A DNA stretch of 63,477 nucleotides, from assembly GCA_029254745.1 (NCBI GenBank), contig JAQWWZ010000065.1:1-63477 (forward strand), written 5' to 3'. The position numbers and the translations under genes are program-made. Source of the stretch: Opitutales bacterium (lineage in GTDB: Bacteria > Verrucomicrobiota > Verrucomicrobiia > Opitutales > Seribacteraceae). Positions within the stretch are counted from its first letter, which is position 1. Every line of letters starts with the position of its first letter. The notes under the pieces were generated by a model. It saw nothing but the letters and a program-made list of their open reading frames with translations, did no database searches and was not told where the DNA came from. This document shows positions 46,899 to 57,407 of the stretch, piece by piece.

Positions 46899-47139
46899 AT
46901 TCACTTTTATAAGGCTAATCACCTACTAAAATTTCGGTTGTAAGTGCATTATTCAATTGCAAGAAGTAGCAATGTTAGAACTTTAGTATTTTCTTGAATG
47001 TTGTTCTAATACGACTTCTAAAACCCTTCGGCTTAAAAAGTAATATGTCAGATGTTAACCGAGCACCACAAAAAAACGTGACACGGCTAGCATAAGAAAT
47101 TAGCAATTCTTAATTGTTCAATCCAAATACAATCGCGGA

Positions 47140-48294
47140 TTATGCCATTACAGTAATTTTGCGGGCAAACCAAAACCATGCCTTACCTTTAATTAGTGCA
47201 GAAAACTCAATACTCACTATTTCGCCGGACTTATTGATTAAATCAACTGCTATGTCCTGAACATTTTTCCCGTCAACGATGTTATTTATCGCTTCTTTTG
47301 CAATTTCAAGGTGGGTAGGGGATACAAAATTAAAGAAAGGTTTATTTTTGATACTATCAGCATCGTATCCGAGAAAGTCATTCCACTGCTGGTCTGTACC
47401 ATTCAAAAATATTTCACCTTTATCGATTTCAATGGTGCCAACAAAATCTGCTTCAAGAGACAACCCATCTAATGTGAAGGTTTTATCTTTAGATGGAATG
47501 GATCCTTTCATCGAGAGTTTATGGTTTTGAAAGTGTTTAGGTGTTATGTTGTTTCGTTTTTTAAATGCTCTGTGGAAATAATGAACACTCTCAAATCCGC
47601 ATGCTAATGAGACTTGTTTAACACTTACCTTAGTGGTTGATAACATTCTTTTGGCTTGATCAATGCGCGTACGAATCAAATCTTCGGTAGGGCTAGTATC
47701 GAATTCTTTTTTATACAGAGAGGCAAATCTACTTGGGCTGAGTTTCATTTTATCTGCCATTTGGCCGATAGTCCAAGGCTTGGAGAAACTTTCATGAACT
47801 TCGGATCTTAAATCCCGTAATTTTTGAGCATGATCGGGCATCGAGAGTACAAAATCCTGCTTTGAAAAACGATATACTTTGCTTAGCAACTCATCTAGGC
47901 AACCTGCAACAATTCTTTCCCAAAGTAAATCGCTAGCTCGCGTTTCTTTTGTGATTCTGTCCAGAATCGAATCAATGAAGAAGGTTTGTATTGGTGTATG
48001 GAGGGTGTTAAGCTCTAATCCCACTTGCTGTACTAGTCTTGTGGCATCAGCACCTTTAAAGGAAACAACATCGTAAGCAATATCGTCTTGCTTGCATTTG
48101 ATATATATTGGAAAGGCAGGGTCTAACAATATGCAGTCACCCGCACTAAAATCACTAAGCCCAATTGAAGTCTTTAACAAACCGGAAGATTTAAAAAAGT
48201 AGAGAGAATACGAGAGGCCTCCCTTGGGGCGGTCAATAGAAGAGTTATTATTTAAGATTTTGTCTACTTCTAAGGAGAGAATACGAATTTTCAT
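47140..48294 (-). CDS. AraC-family transcription regulator with C-terminal PAS domain
   Basis: A 384-residue regulator. An N-terminal cupin-like sensor region (about 1-145) precedes an AraC-type double helix-turn-helix at 157-257, with the signature ACGFESVHYFHRAFKKRNNITP. A PAS-type domain follows at about 278-384 (FLGYDADSIKNKPFFNFVSPTHLE...). AraC proteins usually end at the HTH, so a C-terminal PAS sensor is uncommon. Targets are not evident; the neighbours are a ferredoxin and a glutaredoxin on the same strand upstream and rodZ convergent downstream. Confidence 0.88.
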   Translation of the reverse strand: MKIRILSLEVDKILNNNSSIDRPKGGLSYSLYFFKSSGLLKTSIGLSDFSAGDCILLDPAFPIYIKCKQDDIAYDVVSFKGADATRLVQQVGLELNTLHTPIQTFFIDSILDRITKETRASDLLWERIVAGCLDELLSKVYRFSKQDFVLSMPDHAQKLRDLRSEVHESFSKPWTIGQMADKMKLSPSRFASLYKKEFDTSPTEDLIRTRIDQAKRMLSTTKVSVKQVSLACGFESVHYFHRAFKKRNNITPKHFQNHKLSMKGSIPSKDKTFTLDGLSLEADFVGTIEIDKGEIFLNGTDQQWNDFLGYDADSIKNKPFFNFVSPTHLEIAKEAINNIVDGKNVQDIAVDLINKSGEIVSIEFSALIKGKAWFWFARKITVMA

Positions 48295-48401
48295 AATCTC
48301 AATATTGTACGGGCAGGAGTATAAGTCAACAAATAATTATTGCTTTATCTATTTACATTGTAAAATAACATAAAAAAGGCGTCTTTTGCCTTAAGCTAAG
48401 G

Positions 48402-48704
48402 TTATTGGTCAGCATTTGGGTCAACACATTTTGGGCCTTTTAGTGCATCAATTTGTCCGATGAGTTGAGGGTAGTCCTCTGCTTTTTCATTATGTTCAAT
48501 CCATTCTTGTAATTCATCTGGCACATCCATGTCCGGAAAAATTGCTTCGACAGGACACTCGTCCATGCATGCATTACAGTCGATGCAGCTTTCAGGGTTT
48601 ATGTACAATCTGTCTGGGAGCTCGTGAAATGCATCAACGGGGCAAACAGAGACACAACTCGTGAATTTACAATCTACACATTTTTCAGTTACTACATATG
48701 TCAT
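48402..48704 (-). CDS. fdxA: 7Fe-type ferredoxin (FdxA-like)
   Basis: A small electron-transfer protein of 100 aa. The first cluster motif is C-x2-C-x4-C-x3-CP (CVDCKFTSCVSVCP), as in FdxA proteins that hold a [3Fe-4S] or [4Fe-4S] centre, and the second is C-x2-C-x2-C-x3-CP (CIDCNACMDECP). The start MTYVVTEKC is the family's usual N-terminus. It lies 23 bases downstream of a glutaredoxin gene on the same strand, suggesting a small redox unit. Confidence 0.93.
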   Translation of the reverse strand: MTYVVTEKCVDCKFTSCVSVCPVDAFHELPDRLYINPESCIDCNACMDECPVEAIFPDMDVPDELQEWIEHNEKAEDYPQLIGQIDALKGPKCVDPNADQ

Positions 48705-48727
48705 GGTATTAATTTGTATAATTTACT

Positions 48728-49078
48728 TTAAAAGAATCTTACTGGAGAAGTTTGAGATCTTTCAATCCTTTGTCTTTCGTGTTCCTCGTCGGTGCAAGGA
48801 GAATTGGTTGGAACAGAAGTTTCGTTTGCAGATTCATCGACAAGTTTGTTAGAAATAAGATAATTTTCAACTTCTTCACCGCTTACATCAGCTAACATAA
48901 CACCATCAACTTCGACGCATGGGGAAAGTGGTTGTCCTGATTTTTCTACCATTTCGGCGTATATATCCGGGTTGTTGATAATATCTAAATCTTTATATTC
49001 TAAGGAGTATTTATCCATTATGGCACGAACGCCCATGCTCCATCCACATTGTGGTTTTAAGTATGCTTTAATTTCCAT
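48728..49078 (-). CDS. Glutaredoxin with CGWS active site
   Basis: A thioredoxin-fold protein of 116 aa. The active site is CGWS in YLKPQCGWSMGVRA at residues 5-18, so it is of the CxxS (monothiol-like) type. GQPLSPCVEVDGVMLADVSG supplies the usual loop and glutathione-binding segment, although the cis-proline loop carries an extra Cys (SPC). A C-terminal tail of about 40 polar residues (SANETSVPTNSPCTDEEHERQ) is unusual. I start at ATG 49078; the frame extends 15 residues upstream without conservation. It is adjacent to the ferredoxin gene. Confidence 0.85.
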   Translation of the reverse strand: MEIKAYLKPQCGWSMGVRAIMDKYSLEYKDLDIINNPDIYAEMVEKSGQPLSPCVEVDGVMLADVSGEEVENYLISNKLVDESANETSVPTNSPCTDEEHERQRIERSQTSPVRFF

Positions 49079-49134
49079 ATTTGCATTTTTATTCCTTTTT
49101 TTTTCAAATTGCAAATCTAACAATTCATTATTCC

Positions 49135-49956
49135 ATGGTTAAAAGATTTTGGTTTTTTGTGAACGATTACAGCCTTGAGCCTCCTCTTGTAATTTGTACT
49201 TGGTATAGTGCCGTTTGTTTAGCTTGTGGGTTCCGCTGTGAACTAATTAGCTTAGCCGTTCTTTATATAACTATATTTTTAGGTTACTCGTTAGATCGAT
49301 TTTTCGAACCTGACGAGAATGGTTTCGTATTAGCAGAAAGGCACCGGTTAACAAAAGAATCAAGAAAAACTACTTTTATCATTTTTTCCATTATCTTGCT
49401 CCTTGAATCTTTTTTAATGATAAAATTCTATGATTCAAAATTTATAATTAGTGTAGTAACTGTCTGCATTATATCGTTAGTAAACTTACTTTTCCCAAAG
49501 ATATTTCATAAATACTGTGAATCATTATTTTTAGGAAAAGAATTTAGAAATGCAATTTTGCTAACAGTTTTTGTATGTTTATTTATTATTGAATCCGAAA
49601 AGTCTAAAATTTTTTCTTTAACTCATTTTATTTTGATATTCAGTATTTTTTTATTCAACCTATTGTTAATTTCATTAATCGATAAAAGTAATGACAGTAT
49701 AACAAGTCTAACAAAATTACAAAAAAATCCTTTAATTTTAAATAAATTAATTTTATATATATTTTATATTCCAATTATTTGTGCAATTATTTTTGAGTTT
49801 AGTCTTTCTTTTTTGGTGTTTCTAATCTTCGTGGAAATTACATTTTGCTTGAGTTATTTAACAAGTGTTTTTTCTTCACCAATTTTTCGAAGAAGACTTG
49901 TTGACACAATTTTTTGGTTCATACCTTTACTATATATACTATTTAACATAGCATGA
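49135..49956 (+). CDS. Polytopic membrane protein, distantly UbiA-like
   Basis: A 273-residue integral membrane protein with about eight hydrophobic segments. The motif YSLDRFFEPDENG...AERHRLTKES after the second helix resembles the DRxxD...ERHR pattern of UbiA-like proteins, but the two canonical aspartate-rich prenyl-diphosphate motifs are not convincingly present, so prenyltransferase activity is uncertain. The start is ATG 49135. Base composition is strikingly AT-rich compared with neighbouring genes, with long A and T runs. Its last 4 bases overlap the following methyltransferase gene (ATGA), so the two are coupled. Confidence 0.7.
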   Translation: MVKRFWFFVNDYSLEPPLVICTWYSAVCLACGFRCELISLAVLYITIFLGYSLDRFFEPDENGFVLAERHRLTKESRKTTFIIFSIILLLESFLMIKFYDSKFIISVVTVCIISLVNLLFPKIFHKYCESLFLGKEFRNAILLTVFVCLFIIESEKSKIFSLTHFILIFSIFLFNLLLISLIDKSNDSITSLTKLQKNPLILNKLILYIFYIPIICAIIFEFSLSFLVFLIFVEITFCLSYLTSVFSSPIFRRRLVDTIFWFIPLLYILFNIA

Positions 49957-50582
49957 ATGATTTTAATAGCATAGCTCCTTTTTATAATTTTTTAGAGAAA
50001 ATTGGTTTTGGTGATTATCTTCAGAATATCAGGAAATCCTATTTATATAACATAGAAAATAAAGAAATATTATTGATTGGGGAAGGGACTGGTAAGCTGC
50101 TTACTTACTTTTTATCATTACCCACTTCTTGTATAACAATAGTTGATTCTTCTTCCGAAATGTGTGAAATCCTGAAAGGATTAAATTTAAATCAAAGAAA
50201 AAAAATTTCAATAATTAATCAATCTTTTTTAGATTTCAATATCGATAAATATTATGATTTTGTATCGACATGTTTTTTTTTGGACTGCTTTTCTCAAATT
50301 GATAGTGATTTATGTAGGGACAAAATTACAAATCTCTTAAAAAGCGGTGGTTTTTGGTTTGATGTAGATTTTTATGATCCGAAAAACTGTTCTTTTTCGG
50401 GATATTATTTTAAGTTTGTTATGAAAATCCTTTTTTGTTTTTTCCGTAAAAGTACCCATTTAGGATCACACTCCTTACCGTGTGGTCCTCAAAGGTTCTG
50501 TAAAAATTTTGTTTTGAGAAATAAATCTATTTGTTTGTCTCCACCACTCAACGCTAATCTAAGAGAGAAGGTTGGCTCTTAA
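49953..50582 (+). CDS. SAM-dependent class I methyltransferase
   Basis: A 209-residue protein with a degenerate class I SAM-binding motif EILLIGEGTGKLLTYFLS at about 38-55 and the acidic second strand ITIVDSSSEMC. SFLDFNIDKYYDFVSTCFFLDCF corresponds to the motif IV region and SGGFWFDVDFYDP to the post-catalytic strand. The substrate is unknown. Overlap with the upstream membrane protein suggests they act on the same, perhaps lipid-like, substrate. The gene is extremely AT-rich, like its partner. Confidence 0.78.
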   Translation: MNDFNSIAPFYNFLEKIGFGDYLQNIRKSYLYNIENKEILLIGEGTGKLLTYFLSLPTSCITIVDSSSEMCEILKGLNLNQRKKISIINQSFLDFNIDKYYDFVSTCFFLDCFSQIDSDLCRDKITNLLKSGGFWFDVDFYDPKNCSFSGYYFKFVMKILFCFFRKSTHLGSHSLPCGPQRFCKNFVLRNKSICLSPPLNANLREKVGS

Positions 50583-50641
50583 ATTGAGCTAATAGCCTTG
50601 ACCGCATATCGTCATAGAACAAAATGTTTTAATTCCGCGTT

Positions 50642-50669
50642 TGTTTCTTCAACATCAAATGCCTATAAT
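50642..50669 (+). promoter_or_regulatory. Candidate promoter of gltB, almost abutting the start codon
   Basis: A perfect TATAAT lies at about 50664-50669, with a weak TTGTTT (three of six matches) about 17 bases upstream. The -10 element ends only about 8 bases before the gltB ATG at 50678, so the transcript would start at or within a base or two of the ATG and have essentially no leader. Positions are accurate to about one base. Confidence 0.45.
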
Positions 50670-50677
50670 TATTTATA

Positions 50678-53600
50678 ATGAAAAAATCCCCGCAAGAACA
50701 AGGACTTTACAACCCATCTCTCGAACACGAAAATTGTGGCATTGGCCTTATCGTTGACCTCAAAGGTCGTAAATCTCACGCAATTGTTCAAGGTGCTTTA
50801 GAAATTTGTGTTAACCTTGATCACCGAGGTGGTTGCGGTTGCGACCCCATAACAGGGGACGGAGCTGGTATATTTATTCAGTTACCTCATAAGTTTCTCA
50901 CCCAAGCCTGTGCGGATGAAATTTCATTACGCCTACCATCATCGGGCGATTACGGAGCCGCCTTTATATTTCTCTCTAAGGATCAAGATCTTTATGCTCA
51001 TGAAAAGAACATTATTGCAGAGGTGCTTGGTGAGGAGGGTGTAGAGTTACTTGGATGGAGGACGGTGCCAGTCAAGAGTAGTATTTTAGGTAAAGCTTCC
51101 TCAGAATCAGAACCTACGATGGAACAACTTTTTGTTAAGCGACCTAAGCACATTGATGCTGGACTAGCTTTTGAAAGAAAACTCTATCTCATTCGGAGAA
51201 TTATTAGTCATCGTTTACGCTTTAGTTCAGATGACCCGGATGTCAGTTTCCATGTAAGTTCTTTCTCATCCAAGACAATGACCTACAAGGGTATGCTTAC
51301 TACCCAGCAACTTTCAGATTACTTTCCTGACCTGAGCAACCCACTCATGGAGTCTGCCCTTGCCTTAACTCACTCGAGATTTTCAACTAATACTTTTCCT
51401 AGTTGGCACCGAGCCCAACCGTTTAGATATCTTTGCCATAATGGCGAAATTAATACTGTTCGAGGTAATGAAAATTGGCTCTATGCTCGTCAAATGCAGC
51501 TTGCAAGTGATGCTTTCGGGGAGGATGTTAAAAAATTATTACCTATTATAAGGGAAGACGGTTCAGATTCCCAGAAGTTTGATAATTGCTTGGAGTTTTT
51601 AACCCTGTCAGGTCGTAGTCTTTCCCATGCCATGATGATGATGATACCTGAACCGTGGGAAAAACACCAGGATATGCCACAATACAAGAGAGATTTTTAT
51701 GAGTTTCATGCCTGCGTGATGGAACCCTGGGATGGTCCAGCCTCGATTGCATTTTCAGATGGTACGCAAGTTGGCGCTGTTCTCGATCGTAACGGTCTTC
51801 GTCCGTCAAGGTATTATGTTACCAAGGACGACAAAGTGATTTTAGCATCAGAGGTTGGGGTTCTTTCTTCAATCGACCCGTCAGATGTGGTAAAGAAAGG
51901 TCGCCTGGAGCCAGGTAGGATGTTTATGATTGATATGAATCAGGGCAGAATAATTGATGATGCTGAGATCAAAGAATCTGTTGCACAAAAAGAGCCCTAT
52001 GGTGATTGGCTAAGAGAGTCCTTGGTAGATTCCACAACTTTGCCCCTTCCTGAGACTAACAAAAAAGATGATTTTAGCTCAATTGTTACGAAGCAAAAAT
52101 CTTTCGGCTATACTTTTGAAGATTTGCGATTTTTGATTGGGCCAAGCGCACAAGTTGGAAAGCAACCACTTGGTTCAATGGGGAATGATTCACCCCTCGC
52201 CGTGCTTTCAGACAAATCTCAATCGCTTTATAATTATTTTAAGCAACTATTTGCCCAGGTAACAAATCCGCCGATTGATCCAATTCGTGAAGAGCTAGTC
52301 ACAGCATCGATAAGTTTTGTCGGTTCAGAGGGAAACCTTACCAATCCTGGGCCAAAAAGTTGTAGACTTTTAAAATATGAATCTCCCCTTGTAGACGATA
52401 CACAAGTTGCGCAATTGAGAGGTAAATTACCTGTTGGATTTATGGCTTCAACTTTGCCAATTTTATTCAAACCTGATAACGCTAAACTTCATGGAGAGGA
52501 CTTGGAAATTGCTTTAGAAGCTCTTTTCCGGAAAGCAGATGATGCAATCATTGAAGGTGTGAATATTCTTATTTTATCTGATCGTGATGTTTCATCTGGT
52601 TACGCCGCAATGCCTGCACTTCTAGCATGTGCTGGCTTGCATCATCACCTGATACGAAATGGTACAAGAACAAAAGTATCTCTTGTTATTGAATCCGGAG
52701 AACCTCGTGAAGTTCAGCATTTCGCGCTGCTCGTTGGCTACGGTGCAGATTTAATCAATCCATATTTATCTCTTGAAACCGTTCGTCACATGATCGCTTG
52801 CGGTGATATTAACGAAGACCCTAAAGTTGCCTGCAAAAATTTTCTAAAAGCTAACCTCAATGGGGTTATCAAGACCATGTCCAAAATGGGGATCTCTACG
52901 GTCGCATCCTATCGAGGTGCTCAGATTTTCGAATCTATAGGGTTGAATCAGCTTATTATAGATAAATTCTTCACCAAAACTGCTACCCGAGTTGAGGGAA
53001 TTGGAATGGACGCGATTGCGTCTGAGGCCAGGCACCGACATGGTTTTGCATTTGCCCCAAGACCAGATGAGCGTTCCCTTCCTCTCGATCCAGGCGGTGT
53101 TTATCAGTGGAGAGCAACGGGAGAAAAGCATTTGTTTAATCCAACAACCATTCACAAATTGCAGAAAGCTACGAGGCTTGGTAACTTCGAAGTGTTTAGG
53201 GAATACTCAAATGCTGTAAACGATCAGTCCCGCGACCTTTACACTTTGAGAGGTCTGATGGAATTTAATTTTGATGAACAGAAGGTTGTACCGCTTGATG
53301 AAGTAGAACCAGCAAGTGAAATTGTCAAAAGATTTAAGACCGGTGCAATGTCCTATGGCTCTATTTCCAAAGAGGCTCATGAAAGTCTTGCGATTGCGAT
53401 GAATCGACTTGGTGGTAAATCAAACACGGGTGAAGGTGGGGAAGATTTGGATAGATTCACACCGGACGCTGATGGTAATTCAAGAAGATCTGCGATCAAG
53501 CAAGTTGCGAGTGGCAGGTTTGGAGTAACAAGTTACTACCTTGTCAATTCTGATGAGATTCAAATCAAAATTGTCCAAGGTGCAAAGCCTGGAGAAGGTG

Positions 53601-55282
53601 GTGAACTACCAGGTCATAAGGTATTGCCTCCGATTGCCAAGACAAGAGGGACTACTCCCGGTGTTGGTTTGATTTCTCCTCCTCCTCATCACGACATATA
53701 TTCAATCGAAGATCTTGCTGAACTCATTCACGACCTTAAGAATTCTAACATTCATGCCCGAGTGAATGTGAAATTAGTTTCGGAGGTAGGAGTAGGCACC
53801 GTTGCTGCAGGCGTAGCAAAAGCGAAAGCAGATGTTATTCTTGTGTCTGGCTATGATGGCGGCACCGGAGCTTCACCCCGTTCATCAATTCAACATGCAG
53901 GAGCTCCCTGGGAGCTTGGTGTTGCTGAAACAAATCAAACTTTGCTGTTAAATGATTTGCGTAGTCGTGTCGTTTTGGAGACAGACGGACAACTTAAAAC
54001 TGGACGGGATGTTGCTATTGCTTGTTTGCTTGGAGCTGAAGAATTTGGCTTTGCTACTGCACCTCTTGTTACACTCGGTTGTTTAATGATGAGGGTTTGT
54101 CACAAGAACACCTGTCCTGTTGGCATTGCTACTCAGGATCCGCGTCTCCGCGAAAAGTTTGCAGGTGGTGCAGATGCAGTGATTAATTTTATGAATTTTA
54201 TTGCTGAGGAAATGAGAGAAACAATGGCAAAACTAGGTTTCCGATCCATAAACGAAATGGTTGGAAGAGTTGATAAGCTTAGATTACGCAAAGCAGTAGA
54301 TCATTGGAAAGCTAAAGGCTTAGACTACTCAAAGATCTTGTACCGTCCTGATGTTGCACCAGAAGTTGGAACTTATTGTCAGGTGAAACAGGATCATCTT
54401 ATTGATCGTTCACTTGATATGAGGACCATACTAGACGCATCTCAATCTACAATCAAAGGCGGTCAACCAGTAACTATAGACCTTCCCGTTGTTAACACCG
54501 ACCGTGTGGTTGGAACAATAACAGGTGCTGAGCTGTCCAGAGTAAACGGTCCTGATGGTTTACCTGATGATTCCATTCGAGTTAACCTCGTTGGCTCGGC
54601 TGGACAAAGCCTTGGAGCTTTCTGCCCAAGAGGCATGACATTTACAGTTGAAGGAGATACCAATGACTATTGCGGCAAAGGACTTTCTGGTGCTAAAATC
54701 ATTGTCCGCCCTCCCAAAGGTGCATCATTCATTGCTCACGAAAACATAATCACAGGCAATGTTTGTTTTTATGGTGCAACAGCAGGGGAAGCATTTATAG
54801 CTGGTGTTGCAGGCGAAAGATTTTGCGTTCGTAATTCCGGTGTTTCCGCTGTTGTCGAAGGTGTTGGCGATCATGCCTGTGAGTACATGACTGGAGGAAG
54901 TATTTTATGCTTGGGGAAAACTGGCAGGAATTTCGGGGCAGGCATGTCTGGAGGCGTCGCATATGTATTCGATGAAGATGGTGATTTTGTTAATAAGCGA
55001 CTTAATCGTGAGATGGTAAAAGTGTACCCTCTTGTTGAATGCGATGATGATGAAATTTCAAAAGTCAAAAATTTGATTTCCGATCATGTCAGATACACTC
55101 AATCAGCTAGGGGGCAAGATGTGCTCGAAAACTGGGACTCTTTTAGCGGTAAATTTCTTAAAATTCTACCGGAGGATTACGAAAGAGTGTTACTTGCATT
55201 GAAAAAAGCCGAAGAAAGAGGTTTGGAAGGTGATGAAGCAATCCAAGCGGCTTTCGAAGAAAATGTTGCTGCTGGTCACTAA
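50678..55282 (+). CDS. gltB: Glutamate synthase large subunit (NADPH-type)
   Basis: GltB (1534 aa) makes glutamate from 2-oxoglutarate and glutamine-derived ammonia. The class II amidotransferase nucleophile is Cys20 (EHENCGIGL), exposed after removal of a 19-residue propeptide. The FMN-binding synthase domain includes the [10 protein letters not shown] and [15 protein letters not shown] motifs. A C-x5-C-x4-C cluster motif ([21 protein letters not shown]) binds [3Fe-4S]. The C-terminal beta-helix domain has repeated G-x-x-G units ([33 protein letters not shown]). gltD follows 25 bases later. Confidence 0.98.
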   Translation: MKKSPQEQGLYNPSLEHENCGIGLIVDLKGRKSHAIVQGALEICVNLDHRGGCGCDPITGDGAGIFIQLPHKFLTQACADEISLRLPSSGDYGAAFIFLSKDQDLYAHEKNIIAEVLGEEGVELLGWRTVPVKSSILGKASSESEPTMEQLFVKRPKHIDAGLAFERKLYLIRRIISHRLRFSSDDPDVSFHVSSFSSKTMTYKGMLTTQQLSDYFPDLSNPLMESALALTHSRFSTNTFPSWHRAQPFRYLCHNGEINTVRGNENWLYARQMQLASDAFGEDVKKLLPIIREDGSDSQKFDNCLEFLTLSGRSLSHAMMMMIPEPWEKHQDMPQYKRDFYEFHACVMEPWDGPASIAFSDGTQVGAVLDRNGLRPSRYYVTKDDKVILASEVGVLSSIDPSDVVKKGRLEPGRMFMIDMNQGRIIDDAEIKESVAQKEPYGDWLRESLVDSTTLPLPETNKKDDFSSIVTKQKSFGYTFEDLRFLIGPSAQVGKQPLGSMGNDSPLAVLSDKSQSLYNYFKQLFAQVTNPPIDPIREELVTASISFVGSEGNLTNPGPKSCRLLKYESPLVDDTQVAQLRGKLPVGFMASTLPILFKPDNAKLHGEDLEIALEALFRKADDAIIEGVNILILSDRDVSSGYAAMPALLACAGLHHHLIRNGTRTKVSLVIESGEPREVQHFALLVGYGADLINPYLSLETVRHMIACGDINEDPKVACKNFLKANLNGVIKTMSKMGISTVASYRGAQIFESIGLNQLIIDKFFTKTATRVEGIGMDAIASEARHRHGFAFAPRPDERSLPLDPGGVYQWRATGEKHLFNPTTIHKLQKATRLGNFEVFREYSNAVNDQSRDLYTLRGLMEFNFDEQKVVPLDEVEPASEIVKRFKTGAMSYGSISKEAHESLAIAMNRLGGKSNTGEGGEDLDRFTPDADGNSRRSAIKQVASGRFGVTSYYLVNSDEIQIKIVQGAKPGEGGELPGHKVLPPIAKTRGTTPGVGLISPPPHHDIYSIEDLAELIHDLKNSNIHARVNVKLVSEVGVGTVAAGVAKAKADVILVSGYDGGTGASPRSSIQHAGAPWELGVAETNQTLLLNDLRSRVVLETDGQLKTGRDVAIACLLGAEEFGFATAPLVTLGCLMMRVCHKNTCPVGIATQDPRLREKFAGGADAVINFMNFIAEEMRETMAKLGFRSINEMVGRVDKLRLRKAVDHWKAKGLDYSKILYRPDVAPEVGTYCQVKQDHLIDRSLDMRTILDASQSTIKGGQPVTIDLPVVNTDRVVGTITGAELSRVNGPDGLPDDSIRVNLVGSAGQSLGAFCPRGMTFTVEGDTNDYCGKGLSGAKIIVRPPKGASFIAHENIITGNVCFYGATAGEAFIAGVAGERFCVRNSGVSAVVEGVGDHACEYMTGGSILCLGKTGRNFGAGMSGGVAYVFDEDGDFVNKRLNREMVKVYPLVECDDDEISKVKNLISDHVRYTQSARGQDVLENWDSFSGKFLKILPEDYERVLLALKKAEERGLEGDEAIQAAFEENVAAGH

Positions 55283-55307
55283 TACGAATTAAATAGGAGA
55301 ATTTACT

Positions 55308-56789
55308 ATGGGAAAACCAACTGGATTTTTAGAATACGACAGAAAGCCAATACCAGATCGCCTGCCTATGGAACGGGTTAAAGATTGGAACGAAATCCAT
55401 GAAGATTTCGAAGAAGATAAGGTCCGCAAGCAAGGTGCTCGTTGCATGGATTGTGGTACGCCTTATTGCCATACTGGAATGACATTGAGTAACATGGCCA
55501 GTGGCTGTCCGATCAATAACTTAATTCCAGAATGGAATGATTTAGTTTATCAAAATAAATGGCGGGAGGCTTTGGACAGGCTTCACAAAACGAATAACTT
55601 TCCAGAATTTACTGGTAGGGTTTGCCCTGCACCCTGTGAAGGTTCATGTGTTTTGGGTGTCATCGAACCTCCTGTTGCAATCAAGAGCATTGAGTGTTCT
55701 ATCATTGATAAAGGCTTTCAAGAAGGTTGGGTTAAAGCCAATCCTCCTCAATCCAGATCGGGTAAAAAGGTCGCGGTTGTTGGTTCCGGTCCTGCCGGGT
55801 TGGCCACTGCTGACCAACTCAATAAAGCAGGTCATTTAGTTACTGTTTATGAAAGAGCAGATCGTATTGGTGGTCTCTTGCTTTACGGAATCCCCAATAT
55901 GAAACTGGATAAGCAAATCGTTCAAAGACGGGTTGATTTAATGGCAGAGGAAGGAATTAAGTTTATTGTTTCTACAGAAATTGGAAAAGATTTACCGGCC
56001 AAAAAACTAATTGATGATTTCGACTCTGTCATTCTTTGTTGCGGAGCAACTAAACCTCGGGACTTGCCCATCGAAGGAAGGGAGTTGAAAGGTGTCCATT
56101 TTGCAATGGAATTCCTTACCAAAAACACCCAAGGACTTCTTGAGTTGAAGGACATCACTGCCTTTGAAGCTGCTGCCCAAGGAAAAGACACGGTTGTTAT
56201 CGGAGGAGGAGATACGGGTACTGATTGCGTTGGAACTTCTCTTCGTCACGGTTGTAAAAGTATCACCCAGCTAGAAATCATGCCTCGTCCTCCGGAGGAA
56301 AGGGCAGAAAGCAACCCATGGCCCGAATGGCCAAAGGTTTACAAGATGGATTATGGGCAAGAAGAGGCCAAGGAAATTTTTGGTGCTGATCCACGAAAAT
56401 ATTTAACGGCCACCAAAAAGTTTATCGGTGATGAAAGTGGTAATTTGAAATCAATCCTTATTCACGAAATTGAATGGAAGCAGGAAAATGGACGATTTCT
56501 CCCTGTAGAAGTTCCAGGTAGTGTGCAAGAAATCCCAGCACAAGTTGCTTTTCTTGCCATGGGCTTTTTAGGACCTGAAGATATTATAGCTGAGGAGTTA
56601 GGCTTGGAAAGAGATTCAAGATCAAATATTAATGCAGAATATGGTAAGTTTGCTACTAATATAGATGGTGTTTTTGCTGCAGGTGATGTTCGCAGAGGGC
56701 AGTCATTGGTCGTATGGGCAATCAATGAAGGTAGGGCAGTGGCACGCGAATGTGATCGTTATCTAATGGGCGAAACTTCTCTGCCCTGA
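55308..56789 (+). CDS. gltD: Glutamate synthase small subunit (NADPH dehydrogenase)
   Basis: GltD (493 aa) passes electrons from NADPH through FAD and two [4Fe-4S] clusters to GltB. The N-terminal cluster region has [26 protein letters not shown] and [14 protein letters not shown]. The FAD motif [15 protein letters not shown] is at about residue 149 and the NADPH motif [12 protein letters not shown] at about 291. A final FAD segment reads [20 protein letters not shown] clear Shine-Dalgarno AGGAGA lies 7 bases before the ATG, one of few in this window. Confidence 0.98.
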   Translation: MGKPTGFLEYDRKPIPDRLPMERVKDWNEIHEDFEEDKVRKQGARCMDCGTPYCHTGMTLSNMASGCPINNLIPEWNDLVYQNKWREALDRLHKTNNFPEFTGRVCPAPCEGSCVLGVIEPPVAIKSIECSIIDKGFQEGWVKANPPQSRSGKKVAVVGSGPAGLATADQLNKAGHLVTVYERADRIGGLLLYGIPNMKLDKQIVQRRVDLMAEEGIKFIVSTEIGKDLPAKKLIDDFDSVILCCGATKPRDLPIEGRELKGVHFAMEFLTKNTQGLLELKDITAFEAAAQGKDTVVIGGGDTGTDCVGTSLRHGCKSITQLEIMPRPPEERAESNPWPEWPKVYKMDYGQEEAKEIFGADPRKYLTATKKFIGDESGNLKSILIHEIEWKQENGRFLPVEVPGSVQEIPAQVAFLAMGFLGPEDIIAEELGLERDSRSNINAEYGKFATNIDGVFAAGDVRRGQSLVVWAINEGRAVARECDRYLMGETSLP

Positions 56790-56807
56790 GCAAGTTACTG
56801 TAATAAA

Positions 56808-57407
56808 ATGCGTATAGTCTGTTTAGATTTGGAAGGTGTATTGATCCCAGAAATGTGGATCGCTTTCGCTCAAAAGACTGGTGTTTCTGAGTTAAACCGA
56901 ACTACTCGTGACGAACCAGATTATGAGGTTCTCATGCAGTATCGACTTGATATTCTGAAGTCTCACGGTTTCACACTTGATCAAATACAAGAGGTTATTA
57001 AAACCCTTGATCCTTTGCCTGGAGCACTCGAATTTTTAAATGAGTTGAGAGCAAAGCACGAGTTACTCATTCTCTCAGACACCTTTCGTGAATTTGCTGG
57101 GCCGCTTATGAAGAAGCTCGGTTTTCCCACGCTTTTTTGTCATGAACTTGAAATAGTGGGTAAATCAATTGAAGCGATTAAATTGAGGCTCGACGACCAC
57201 AAGCGAAAAAGTGTGCAATATTTGCAAAAGCTAAACTTTGAAGTGACTGCAGCTGGAGATAGTTACAATGATTTGGGCATGTTGAAGACCGCCGATCATT
57301 GCATGCTATTTAATCCTCCAAAGCAATTAACCATAGATTATCCAGATATACCGGTTGCTAGAGACTATACTAAGCTTATGTCTTTTATTGAAAGCCCAAA
57401 TTCATGA
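56808..57407 (+). CDS. thrH: Phosphoserine phosphatase/homoserine phosphotransferase ThrH
   Basis: A 199-residue HAD-family protein that closely follows Pseudomonas ThrH, which dephosphorylates phosphoserine and can transfer the phosphate to homoserine. Matching stretches are CLDLEGVLIPEMWIAFAQKTG, TTRDEPDYEVLMQYRL, ILSDTFREFAGPLMKKLGFPTLFCH and AAGDSYNDLGML. The motif I nucleophile is Asp6 (DLEGV). It follows gltD by 18 bases and overlaps the next gene by 4 bases, linking serine/threonine metabolism to the glutamate synthase operon. Confidence 0.93.
   Translation: MRIVCLDLEGVLIPEMWIAFAQKTGVSELNRTTRDEPDYEVLMQYRLDILKSHGFTLDQIQEVIKTLDPLPGALEFLNELRAKHELLILSDTFREFAGPLMKKLGFPTLFCHELEIVGKSIEAIKLRLDDHKRKSVQYLQKLNFEVTAAGDSYNDLGMLKTADHCMLFNPPKQLTIDYPDIPVARDYTKLMSFIESPNS

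Noticed and set aside
46899-47139. Hidden gene or terminator between rodZ and the AraC gene
   Set aside because: Only a weak imperfect AAGAA/TTCTT hairpin and no long open frame or T-run was seen; I see nothing convincing in it.
50450-50582. Frameshift in the C-terminus of the AT-rich methyltransferase
   Set aside because: The tail looked odd at first, but the other two frames have early stops, and the strand NFVLRNKSICLSPPL is consistent with a normal methyltransferase end.
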